From Solirubrobacterales bacterium (lineage in GTDB: Bacteria; Actinomycetota; Thermoleophilia; Solirubrobacterales; Solirubrobacteraceae): DNA of 18,623 nucleotides. Shown here in pieces: positions 7,343 to 13,316 of the stretch; the stretch's first letter is position 1, and every line of letters starts with the position of its first letter. The notes beneath the pieces were generated by a model. It made no database searches. It saw only the letters and a program-made list of their open reading frames with translations, and was not told the origin of the DNA. The stretch spans positions 1 through 18,623 of the forward strand of contig JAATFK010000304.1 in assembly GCA_015655225.1 (NCBI GenBank), read 5' to 3'. The position numbers were made by a program, and so were the translations under genes.

Positions 7343-7804
7343 GTGCTCTACGCGGAGGATCTCATCGTCGGCCAGACCTTCGCGCTCGGCTCCATGGAGG
7401 TGACGGCGGAGGAGATCGTCGCGTTCGCGCGCCAGTGGGATCCGCTGCCGATGCACACCGACCCGGAGGCGGCGGCGCGCGGCCACTTCGGCGGGCTGAT
7501 CGCGAGCGGCCTGCACACGATGGGCGTGGCGATCCGGCTGACGGTCGAGGCGCTGGTCGGCGATCTCGCGGTCGTCGCCGGCCGGGAGATACGGACGCTG
7601 CGGCTGCACAGACCCGTGCGGCCCGGGACGGTCCTGACGGGCTCGGTCGAGGTGACCGAGCAGCGGCTGCGCGACGACGGCCGCGGCGTCGTCGTCTGGG
7701 CGACCGAGCTGCACGACGGCGCCGGCGACCGCGTCCTCTCGCTCGTGACCGAGACGGTCGTCTTCCGGCGCGGGGCCGACGCGCCGGCCCGGCCGGCCAG
7801 CTAG
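7343..7804 (+). CDS. MaoC-like hotdog-fold dehydratase/hydratase
   Basis: Protein of 153 aa in the MaoC/(R)-specific enoyl-CoA hydratase superfamily. The hydratase signature is near-complete: FARQWDPLPMHTDPEAA followed by FGGLIASGLHTMG, with Asp33 and His38 as the expected catalytic dyad. Likely reaction: reversible hydration of a 2-enoyl-CoA or a similar thioester; the substrate chain is unknown. The GTG start at 7343 is chosen because family homology (LYAEDLIVGQTF) begins there and CATAGT sits just before it. The frame is open far upstream, but that sequence is the antisense of the oxidoreductase. The stop TAG shares the palindrome CTAG with the stop of the convergent phosphatase. Confidence 0.87.
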   Translation: MLYAEDLIVGQTFALGSMEVTAEEIVAFARQWDPLPMHTDPEAAARGHFGGLIASGLHTMGVAIRLTVEALVGDLAVVAGREIRTLRLHRPVRPGTVLTGSVEVTEQRLRDDGRGVVVWATELHDGAGDRVLSLVTETVVFRRGADAPARPAS

Positions 7805-8478
7805 CGGAAGGTGACGAGTCCCTCGGGGTCGCCGAGCAGGTGGGCGTGCTCGTTGAAGGCGAGGAGCGTCATGCCGCTGCGCCCGACGGCGATCGTCGAG
7901 AAGGCGGCGTTCACGACCACGCGATGCAGGGGCACGAAGCTCTGGGGCGCGCCGATCAGCGCCGCGCAGGCCGCCGCGAGCACGCCGCCGGAGGTGCAGA
8001 CGAGCGCCGTCTCGCCGCGCCCGAGGGTCGCGCCGAGCTCGTGCAGCGCGGCCTGGACGCGGGCCTGGAAGCCCGGCCACGTCTCGCGCGTCGCGCTCGC
8101 GTCGCCGGCGCGCATCCACGCGCCGAGGGTCGTGTCGAGGAGCTGCTGGAAGTCGTGGGAGGAGAGCGTCGGCGCCCCGTCGGGGTCGGCGTGGAGCCGT
8201 GCCGACGCGGCCGAGTGGACGGTGAGGATGTCGTCGCTGTCGTACTCGTTCCAGCGGGCGTCCAGCTCCACCTCCCGCTCGACGACGGCGGCGATCGGGG
8301 CGGCCGTGTCGCGCTGGCGCACGAGCGTCCCGCTCACGAGCCGGTCGATCCGCGTCCCCCGCCGGCGCAGCTCCTCAGCGGTCGCCGCCGCCTGCACGTG
8401 CCCGCGCTCGGAGAGCACGTCGTAGTCGGCCGCACCGAGCGACGCCTGGGCGTGGCGGAGGAGGAGGATCGACGGCAT
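7801..8478 (-). CDS. Histidine phosphatase family protein (branch 1)
   Basis: Phosphoglycerate-mutase-like phosphatase of 225 aa. The catalytic motif LLRHAQAS gives Arg8 and His9 as phosphate ligand and phospho-acceptor. SGTLVRQRDTA supplies the usual S-x-L-x-R-x-x-x-T helix, and ARWNEYDSDD holds the acidic proton-donor region. The second conserved His, normally in a [TS]HGG loop, is replaced here: the segment reads ALVCTSGGVLAA. This variant occurs in a subset of the superfamily and may lower or redirect activity. The substrate is unknown. The gene starts at ATG 8478 with GATACT on the minus strand 9 nt upstream, and it overlaps the convergent MaoC gene at CTAG by 4 bp. Confidence 0.85.
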   Translation of the reverse strand: MPSILLLRHAQASLGAADYDVLSERGHVQAAATAEELRRRGTRIDRLVSGTLVRQRDTAAPIAAVVEREVELDARWNEYDSDDILTVHSAASARLHADPDGAPTLSSHDFQQLLDTTLGAWMRAGDASATRETWPGFQARVQAALHELGATLGRGETALVCTSGGVLAAACAALIGAPQSFVPLHRVVVNAAFSTIAVGRSGMTLLAFNEHAHLLGDPEGLVTFR

Positions 8479-8533
8479 CGGCGGGGGAGTATCGCGATCC
8501 GCTCGCGCCGACGGAGCCGTGGCGCGCGGGCGC

Positions 8534-8539
8534 TAGCCT
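8534..8539 (+). promoter_or_regulatory. -10 element (TAGCCT) of the small membrane-protein gene
   Basis: TAGCCT lies 8 nt before GTG 8548; no Shine-Dalgarno sequence is present, consistent with a leaderless or near-leaderless mRNA. Confidence 0.45.
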
Positions 8540-8547
8540 GACGGTGC

Positions 8548-8898
8548 GTGAGGCTGGAGGCGACGAGGCACCGCGACATGCTGCTGATGCTGCTCGTGCT
8601 GGAGGCGGTCCTCGGGACGATCGCGGTCGTGGCCGCGATCATCGTCGAGCGCGCCTGCACCGGCCTCAGCGTCCCCGAGCCGGGGACGCCGCGCGCCGGC
8701 TACTGCGCCGCGCTGCCACCGCACGCGGCCGCCTGGCCGCTGCTGATCGGCGTGCCGTGCCTGCTCGCGCTCGTCGCCGTGCCGGCGCTCTGGCACCGCG
8801 GTCGCCTGCTGTTCGCGACCTCCGTCGCGCTCTGCCTGCTCCCGATCGCGAACGTCGCGGTCGTCGGCCTGCTGCCCGCCTACCAGGCGTGGTCCTAG
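8548..8898 (+). CDS. Small membrane protein, three predicted helices
   Basis: Protein of 116 aa that I do not recognise. Hydrophobicity shows three membrane segments: about residues 11-34 (MLLMLLVLEAVLGTIAVVAA), 62-81 (WPLLIGVPCLLALVAVPALW) and 88-110 (LFATSVALCLLPIANVAVVG). A 25-residue loop between the first two carries two Cys (about 38 and 54) that could form a disulfide if extracytoplasmic. There is no signal peptide and there are no enzymatic motifs. The GTG start at 8548 is preferred because of TAGCCT upstream. It ends in a CTAG shared with the convergent split-barrel protein. It is divergent from the histidine phosphatase with 69 nt between the starts. Confidence 0.7.
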   Translation: MRLEATRHRDMLLMLLVLEAVLGTIAVVAAIIVERACTGLSVPEPGTPRAGYCAALPPHAAAWPLLIGVPCLLALVAVPALWHRGRLLFATSVALCLLPIANVAVVGLLPAYQAWS

Positions 8899-9332
8899 GC
8901 GGCCCGCTCCTGACGGAAGCCGCCCTCGGCGCCGGCGCCCTCGACGAGGTCGACGTCGATCGCCAGCGCGATGCCTCTGCGGTCGGGGTCCTGACCCCGC
9001 TCGGCCTCGATCATGCCGGCGTAGACGGCGTCGTTCAGCTCCGGCGCGACGCGGATGCGGCCGCGGATCGAGAGGTACGCCGGCCCCGGCGTCGTCCCCG
9101 AGTAGTAGAGCAGCGACACCTCGCGGGGCGTCTGCGCGGCAAGCGCCAGTCCCTTGTCCGGCGTGCGCGCCCAGAGGCCGAGCGTGTCGGCCGAGAGCAC
9201 CTGAAGGCTGCCGCGGAAGGAGAGCGCCGGCGCGCCGTCGTCGGTCACGTAGCCGAGGACGAGCGTCGCGCCGTGCTCGGCCGCTCCGTTGATCGCGAGG
9301 GCGATGTCGCCGGTGAGGTCCAGGTCTGCCAT
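8895..9332 (-). CDS. Pyridoxamine 5'-phosphate oxidase-like flavin-binding split-barrel protein
   Basis: Protein of 145 aa with the split-barrel pattern of the PNPOx-like family: LVLGYVTDDGAPALSFRGSLQVLSADTLGLWART, the phosphate-contacting segment DKGLALAAQTPREVSLLYYSG, then AYLSIRGRIRV. Members bind FMN or F420 and act as oxidoreductases or cofactor-binding proteins; true pyridoxine biosynthesis is unlikely for so short and divergent a member. ATG 9332 is supported by AAGGAG ending 7 nt upstream. Unlike most neighbours it appears to have a leader, but no clear promoter is visible in the 128 nt between it and the haemoglobin gene. It overlaps the convergent membrane-protein gene at CTAG by 4 bp. 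Confidence 0.8.
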   Translation of the reverse strand: MADLDLTGDIALAINGAAEHGATLVLGYVTDDGAPALSFRGSLQVLSADTLGLWARTPDKGLALAAQTPREVSLLYYSGTTPGPAYLSIRGRIRVAPELNDAVYAGMIEAERGQDPDRRGIALAIDVDLVEGAGAEGGFRQERAA

Positions 9333-9460
9333 GGAAGTGCTCCTTGTCGTCGGTCGAACCGTCGCCCCCCATCCTCGCGGATTGGCGCGCGGGCAGGGCT
9401 GACGGTCAGGCTCGCAGCTCGATCCCGAGCCGTACCGGCCTGTGGGCAAGCGGGAGGCGC

Positions 9461-9931
9461 TCAGCCCTCGCGCGGGCCGTGCCGCGTCAGCGCGAGGCCG
9501 GGCGCGGGCGTCGCGCCCGGGTCGCCGCGCGCGCCCGCCGTCGGCAGCGTCCCCAGCCGACTGTGGAACGCCCGCGCGACGCGCTGCGCGTGGGCCTTCG
9601 CCAGCTCCGCGCGCTCGCCCGCGAACAGCTCGTCGACGGTCCCCGTCCAGAGCGCGAGCCAGCGCTCGAAGTGGCCCGCTCTCAGCGGGACGCGGGCGTT
9701 CAAAGCGACGTGCGGGGCGAAGGCGCCGCCGCGATAGGTCCCCGCGCCGAGCAGGATCGTCTCCCAGAAGGACGCGATCTCGGGGACGTGCGCCTCCAGG
9801 TCGAGCTTCGCGACGTCCGTGAACAGCCAGCCGATCACCGGGTCGACGAGCGCGCGGCCGTAGAAGGCGCGCACGAGCCGCTCGCAGTCGTCGCGGTCCT
9901 CGATGTCGTGGCGGTCGCCGACGGCGATCAT
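9461..9931 (-). CDS. Group III truncated haemoglobin
   Basis: Small haem protein of 156 aa. The order of conserved blocks fits group III truncated globins: DIEDRDDCERLVRAFYGRAL in the A/B helices, IGWLF, AHVPEIASFWETILLGAGTY in the E helix region, FAPHVAL with His74 as the likely proximal haem ligand (F8), and RAGHFERWLALWTGTVDELF with Trp91 at the expected G8 position. The C-terminal ~25 residues (after SRLGTL) are a Gly/Pro-rich tail outside the fold. Such globins are linked to oxygen, nitric oxide or peroxide chemistry; which applies here is unknown. The ATG at 9931 is 82 nt from the divergent ArsR-fusion start, so the two share one control region. Confidence 0.85.
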   Translation of the reverse strand: MIAVGDRHDIEDRDDCERLVRAFYGRALVDPVIGWLFTDVAKLDLEAHVPEIASFWETILLGAGTYRGGAFAPHVALNARVPLRAGHFERWLALWTGTVDELFAGERAELAKAHAQRVARAFHSRLGTLPTAGARGDPGATPAPGLALTRHGPREG

Positions 9932-9984
9932 CGCCCTGATGATGGCAGCGTCGCGGCGCCAGCCCCCGGGCCGGCGGTGGACAG

Positions 9985-10007
9985 GTGACTATATGGTCAC
10001 GTATGCT
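9985..10007 (+). promoter_or_regulatory. ArsR-type palindromic operator and -10 of the fusion gene
   Basis: GTGAC-TATATG-GTCAC (9985-10000) is a palindrome with one mismatched inner pair and an ATAT centre. TATGCT (10002-10007) follows immediately as a -10, 6 nt before ATG 10014. The palindrome would lie between -35 and -10, so bound dimer would block polymerase; autoregulation by the ArsR domain is the natural reading. It could also affect the divergent haemoglobin gene. Confidence 0.65.
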
Positions 10008-10013
10008 CCGCCG

Positions 10014-10775
10014 ATGGACGACGTCTTCAAAGCTCTCGCCGACCCGACCCGCCGCGGCCTGCTCGACGAGCTGTTCCGCCAGGACGGCCAGACGCTGAGC
10101 GCGCTGGAGCGGCGGCTCCCGATGTCGCGCTTCGGCGTGATGAAGCACCTCAGAGTGCTGGAGGACGCGGGCCTCGTCGTGACCCGCAGACGGGGGCGCG
10201 AGAAGCTCCACTTCCTGAACGTCGTCCCGATCCGGCTCGTCCACGACCGCTGGGTGAGCAAGTACGCCGAGCCGTGGGCGGCGACGCTCACGGACCTCAA
10301 GCGAAGCATCGAGGAGACCACCATGGAGCGCGTGTTCGAGATCTACATCAAGACGACGCCCGAGCGGCTGTGGGAGGCGATCACCGACCCCGAGCTGCGC
10401 AGCCGCTACTCGTTCGGCGTCGGCGTCGCCTCCGACTGGACGCCCGGGTCGGAGTACGAGGCGCGGCACGTGCGCACGTCGCAGCTGATCAGCCAGGGCG
10501 AGAACCTCGAGGTCGACCCGCCACGCCGGCTGGTCCAGAGCTTCGCCGCCCGGTGGAGCGACGACGTCAGAGCCGAGGGCACCTCGCGCGTCACCTGGGA
10601 GATCGAGCCGATCGGCGACTCCTGCCGGCTGCTCGTGACCCACGATCAGCTGCGCGAGGGTGCGAACGCACAGCTCTACGGCGGCTGGCCGATGATCCTC
10701 TCCGGCCTCAAGACGTTGCTGGAGACGGGCGAGCGGCTGACGACGCCGGGCTCTCAGTACGAGAGCGGCTGGTAG
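10014..10775 (+). CDS. ArsR-family HTH / SRPBCC (AHSA1) fusion regulator
   Basis: Two-domain protein of 253 aa. Residues 1-100 are an ArsR winged helix (MDDVFKALADPTRRGLLDEL, LPMSRFGVMKHLRVLEDAGLV, TRRRGREKLHFL). It lacks the Cys metal-box of arsenic sensors, so metal sensing is unlikely. From residue 104 (MERVFEIYIKTTPERLWEAIT) to the end is an AHSA1-type START/Bet v1-like (SRPBCC) domain with a hydrophobic ligand cavity. In many genomes these are two adjacent genes; here they are one frame, so the ligand domain may directly control DNA binding. ATG 10014 is chosen because TATGCT is 6 nt upstream and the family N-terminus matches; an in-frame ATG at 9993 falls inside the operator. Confidence 0.87.
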   Translation: MDDVFKALADPTRRGLLDELFRQDGQTLSALERRLPMSRFGVMKHLRVLEDAGLVVTRRRGREKLHFLNVVPIRLVHDRWVSKYAEPWAATLTDLKRSIEETTMERVFEIYIKTTPERLWEAITDPELRSRYSFGVGVASDWTPGSEYEARHVRTSQLISQGENLEVDPPRRLVQSFAARWSDDVRAEGTSRVTWEIEPIGDSCRLLVTHDQLREGANAQLYGGWPMILSGLKTLLETGERLTTPGSQYESGW

Positions 10776-10790
10776 GCGCGGCGCGCGGCG

Positions 10791-11375
10791 TCAGCGCGCG
10801 GCGGTGGCGGCGTCCACGAGGGCGGCCGCGACCGCGCGCGCGGTCGTCGCCGCGGTCGGGTCGTGGTCGAGGTCGGCCGTGACCGAGGCGCCGTCGTAGA
10901 GCAGCACGAGCTGGTCGGCGAGCTGCTCGGGCGCGGCCGCTCCGGCGGCGCTCGCGAGCTGCACGAACAGCGCGCGGACCCAGGCGCGGGAGTCCTCCAC
11001 GACCCCCTTGACGGCGCTGCCCGAGGGTGCCTCGGCGCTCGCCTTCACGAGCGCGCAGCCGTGGAAGCCGGGCTCGGCGAACAGCTCGCCCTGCGCGTCG
11101 AAGACCGTCAGCAGGCGCTCGCGGGGGGACAGGTCGGCGGTCGCGAGCCGCTCGGAGAGGCGCGCCTCCCAGGCCGCGTGGCGCCGCTCGAGGTAGACGC
11201 GGATCAGCTCGTCCTTGCTGCCGAAGGCGTTGTAGAGCGACGCCTTCGCGACGCCGGCGCGCTCGATCACGCGGTCGATCCCGACCGTGCGGACGCCCTC
11301 CTCGTAGAACAGCTCGTCGGCCGCCGCCAGCAGGCGCTCGCGGGCGGAGGCTCTCGGTGGGCTCTGCGTGGACAT
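10791..11375 (-). CDS. TetR-family regulator of the divergent SDR gene
   Basis: Regulator of 194 aa. The N-terminal HTH reads RERLLAAADELFYEEGVRTVGIDRVIERAGVAKASLYNAFGSKDELI, a classic TetR DNA-binding domain. The ligand domain includes FHGCALVKASAEAP, a pattern typical of the branch that controls small oxidoreductase or efflux genes. Start ATG 11375: TACGGT on the minus strand (plus 11382-11387) lies 6 nt upstream, and in-frame ATG codons further upstream fall within the operator region. The 85-bp gap to the divergent SDR holds two copies of a palindromic site, so repression of both genes is likely. The stop is 15 nt from the convergent ArsR-fusion stop. Confidence 0.87.
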   Translation of the reverse strand: MSTQSPPRASARERLLAAADELFYEEGVRTVGIDRVIERAGVAKASLYNAFGSKDELIRVYLERRHAAWEARLSERLATADLSPRERLLTVFDAQGELFAEPGFHGCALVKASAEAPSGSAVKGVVEDSRAWVRALFVQLASAAGAAAPEQLADQLVLLYDGASVTADLDHDPTAATTARAVAAALVDAATAAR

Positions 11376-11378
11376 GGC

Positions 11379-11408
11379 TTGACCGTACCAGACCGATCTG
11401 TCTATAGT
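11379..11408 (+). promoter_or_regulatory. SigA-type promoter of the SDR gene
   Basis: TTGACC (11379-11384), an 18-bp spacer and TATAGT (11403-11408) form a near-consensus vegetative promoter. Transcription would start near 11415, leaving a leader of about 45 nt that carries the second operator and a GGAG ribosome-binding site ending 6 nt before ATG 11461. Confidence 0.65.
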
Positions 11409-11433
11409 GACCGACACCAGACAGACCTGTCTG
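11389..11433. promoter_or_regulatory. Two palindromic TetR operator copies between tetR and the SDR gene
   Basis: O2 is CAGACAG-AC-CTGTCTG (11418-11433), a perfect 7-bp inverted repeat. O1 is CAGACCG-AT-CTGTCTA (11389-11404), the same site with two mismatched half-positions. Their centres are 29 bp apart, near three helical turns. O1 overlaps the spacer and first bases of the SDR -10; O2 lies just after the predicted start of transcription. Confidence 0.75.
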
Positions 11434-11460
11434 TTCATTTCAGCAGAGATGGAGCCTTTC

Positions 11461-12201
11461 ATGACCGCCACTCAGCACCACGACCTCCAGGGCGAGCGCG
11501 CGCTCGTGACCGGCGCGACCTCCGGCATCGGCCGCGCGATCGCCCTCCAGCTCGCCCGCGAGGGCGCCGAGGTGATCGTCCACGGCCGTGACGAGGCGCG
11601 GGGCGCCGAGGTCGTCGCCGAGATCGAGGCGGCCGGCGGGACGGCGCGCTTCGTCGCCGCCGACCTCGGCGACGCCGACGACGTCGTGCGGCTGGCGCGG
11701 GAGGCCGGCGCGGTCGACGTCCTCGTCAACAACGGCGGCTTCTCGATCTTCGCGCCGACCGCCGAGATCGCCGTCGACCGCTTCGACGCGATGTTCGCCA
11801 GCAACGTCCGCGCCCCGTTCCAGCTGGTCGGCGCGCTCGCGCCCGGGATGGCCGCGCGCGGGCACGGCAGCATCATCAGCACCAGCTCGATGGCAGCGAC
11901 CGTCGGCCTCGTCGGCGGCGGTGCCTACGGCGCGACGAAGGCGGCGCTCTCGCTGCTGACGCGCTCCTGGGCGGCCGAGTTCAGCCCCGCCGGCGTGCGC
12001 GTCAACGCGATCGCCCCCGGTCCCGTCTACACCAGCTCGCAGCCGCGCGAGCTGTACGACCAGCTCGGCGCCACGACGCCGATGAACCGCGCCGCCGAGC
12101 CGACCGAGATCGCCGAGCTGGTCGCGTTCCTCGCCTCCCCGCGGGCGTCGTACATGACCGGGGCGGTCGTCGCGGTCGACGGCGGCCGCACGGCTGTGTA
12201 G
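11461..12201 (+). CDS. Classical SDR-family oxidoreductase
   Basis: NAD(P)-dependent short-chain dehydrogenase of 246 aa, the usual size. Motifs: TGATSGIG (17-24) for the cofactor, HGRDEARG after strand 2 (an Arg that favours NADP(H)), AADLGDADD, NNGG at 90-93 (the common variant of NNAG), catalytic Ser143, Tyr156 and Lys160 (YGATK), and a C-terminal SYMTGAVVAVDGG. Overall it resembles 3-oxoacyl-ACP reductase-like enzymes, but being a lone gene under a dedicated TetR regulator it more likely acts on a xenobiotic or secondary metabolite (inference). The start at ATG 11461 is supported by GGAG 6 nt upstream. It converges on the PIN gene with 1 nt between the stops. Confidence 0.9.
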   Translation: MTATQHHDLQGERALVTGATSGIGRAIALQLAREGAEVIVHGRDEARGAEVVAEIEAAGGTARFVAADLGDADDVVRLAREAGAVDVLVNNGGFSIFAPTAEIAVDRFDAMFASNVRAPFQLVGALAPGMAARGHGSIISTSSMAATVGLVGGGAYGATKAALSLLTRSWAAEFSPAGVRVNAIAPGPVYTSSQPRELYDQLGATTPMNRAAEPTEIAELVAFLASPRASYMTGAVVAVDGGRTAV

Positions 12202-12202
12202 C

Positions 12203-12637
12203 TCAGTCCCGGAGGGCGAGGATGCGCGGCCGCAGGTCGGTCGCCCAGCGCCACAGGGTGAGGTGCGGGAGCGCCACGGCGGCGGCGTCGCGCAGGTCGC
12301 GGTCCTCGGTCGCGAGGGGGACGCCCTGGGCGGCGGCGGTCACGGCGACCCGCGCGTCCTCCTCGCTGACGCCCCGGCTGTCGAGCAGCAGGTCGAGGGC
12401 GGTCGCGAGGCGGTGATCCCGCTCGTCGGGCGGCGGGACCACCAGCACGCGCACGCGCTGCAGCCGGCGGCGGTGCTCGCGGTCCGGAGTGGCGGCGATC
12501 TCGGCGATCGTCTCGGTCGCCGCCCGCAGCTCGAGCCAGCGGGCGGAGGTGAGCCGGTCGACCTCGGCCAGCAGCTCCGGCTCGGCCGCGATCAGGTCGA
12601 AGACCATCGCGTCGATCAGGCAGCGGAGAGCGTCCAC
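12203..12637 (-). CDS. PIN-domain-like protein, orphan
   Basis: Protein of 144 aa with the layout of a PIN-domain RNase: CLIDAMVFD near the N-terminus (Asp9), ETIAEIA in the middle (Glu43/Glu46), and SEEDARVAVTAAAQGVPLATEDRDLRDA near the C-terminus (Asp94, Asp112, Asp114). These acidic residues would bind Mg or Mn for cleavage. PIN proteins are often VapC toxins, but no antitoxin-sized gene is adjacent, so a toxin role is unproven. A GTG at 12637 is chosen because homology begins there; a longer reading from ATG 12796 would add a Ser/Arg/Pro-rich tail antisense to the next gene and its promoter. The first strand, LIDAMVFD, departs from the usual VDTNVL form. Confidence 0.65.
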   Translation of the reverse strand: MDALRCLIDAMVFDLIAAEPELLAEVDRLTSARWLELRAATETIAEIAATPDREHRRRLQRVRVLVVPPPDERDHRLATALDLLLDSRGVSEEDARVAVTAAAQGVPLATEDRDLRDAAAVALPHLTLWRWATDLRPRILALRD

Positions 12638-12683
12638 CGGCCCAGGGAACCACAGCGGCGCCCGGCGGTGCGGCGCGGTGGGC

Positions 12684-12712
12684 GGGAAGGAGCGGGGCCC
12701 GCGCGGCGTCCT
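12684..12712 (+). promoter_or_regulatory. ECF-sigma-like promoter copy 1 (GGGAAGGA-N12-CGGCGTCCT)
   Basis: GGGAAGGA (12684-12691), 12 nt, then CGGCGTCCT (12704-12712). The same two blocks at the same spacing recur before the cupredoxin gene at 13248. GGAA as -35 and CGTC as -10 is the general shape of ECF-sigma promoters. Transcription would start near 12718, 30 nt before ATG 12748. Confidence 0.6.
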
Positions 12713-12747
12713 GGAGGTGACGCCTTCCCCGACCCGAGAGGATCCCG

Positions 12748-13212
12748 ATGTCCCTGACGTCCTCCGCCGCAGCCCGCACGAACGGCTCGGCGCCACCGGC
12801 GACCGCCGCCGTCGCCCCGCCCGCCGTCACGACCGCCAACCAGCTGCTGCTGGCGCGCGGCGTGACCGTCGTCGGCCTCGCCGGGGTCGGGCTCGTCCAC
12901 GTGCTCGACAGCGTGGACACGTTCCACGAGACACGCTGGCTCTTCTGGCTCTACATGGCGCTGGTGGTCGGCTCGGTGCTCGTCGCCGGTCTCGTCCTCC
13001 AGGGTCATCGCTCGGCGTGGGCGCTCGTCGCGCTGGTCGCGCTGGCGCCGCTCGTCGGCTACGTCGTCAGCCGCACGGTCGGGCTGCCGGGTGACAGCGA
13101 CGACAAGGGCAACTGGACCGAGCCGCTCGGCCTCGCGTCGCTGTGGATCGAGGTCGGGTTGCTCGCGGTCGCCGGCTGGGCCGTCGCGCTGACCGCGCGG
13201 CGCGGCCGCTGA
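12748..13212 (+). CDS. Four-helix membrane protein, cupredoxin-linked, function unknown
   Basis: Integral membrane protein of 154 aa. About 30 polar Ala/Thr/Pro-rich residues precede four hydrophobic segments: roughly 35-52 (LLARGVTVVGLAGVGLVHVL), 64-84 (WLFWLYMALVVGSVLVAGLVL), 88-108 (WALVALVALAPLVGYVVS) and 130-150 (ASLWIEVGLLAVAGWAVAL). Between helices 3 and 4 is a conserved-looking loop, TVGLPGDSDDKGNWTEPLG, and helix 1 carries HVLDSVDTFHE with two His. I know of similar unnamed proteins in actinobacteria but no function. AGAGGA ends 5 nt before ATG 12748. The upstream promoter element is identical to that of the cupredoxin gene 104 nt downstream, so joint expression and a shared copper or redox role is the working inference. 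Confidence 0.75.
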   Translation: MSLTSSAAARTNGSAPPATAAVAPPAVTTANQLLLARGVTVVGLAGVGLVHVLDSVDTFHETRWLFWLYMALVVGSVLVAGLVLQGHRSAWALVALVALAPLVGYVVSRTVGLPGDSDDKGNWTEPLGLASLWIEVGLLAVAGWAVALTARRGR

Positions 13213-13247
13213 CGCCGCGCGTCCGCCGCACCCGCCGAAACGGCTCT

Positions 13248-13276
13248 GGGAAGGAATCGCACCGACCCGGCGTCCT
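13248..13276 (+). promoter_or_regulatory. ECF-sigma-like promoter copy 2 (GGGAAGGA-N12-CGGCGTCCT)
   Basis: GGGAAGGA (13248-13255), 12 unrelated nt, CGGCGTCCT (13268-13276): all 17 fixed bases and the spacing equal copy 1. Transcription would begin near 13282, giving a leader of about 35 nt with a perfect GGAGGT (13305-13310). Confidence 0.6.
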
Positions 13277-13316
13277 CGCTCCCGACAGTCACTTTCCCAT
13301 CACCGGAGGTTCCACC

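Noticed and set aside
8895..10643. Single 582-aa minus-strand open frame over three genes
   Set aside because: Only its last 145 codons (from ATG 9332) show a real domain and a ribosome-binding site; the rest is antisense or out-of-frame over the ArsR fusion and globin genes.
11407..11460. SDR start at GTG 11407
   Set aside because: It overlaps the -10 TATAGT of its own promoter; GGAG precedes ATG 11461.
12203..12747. Toxin-antitoxin operon
   Set aside because: No antitoxin-sized gene is adjacent to the PIN gene on its strand.
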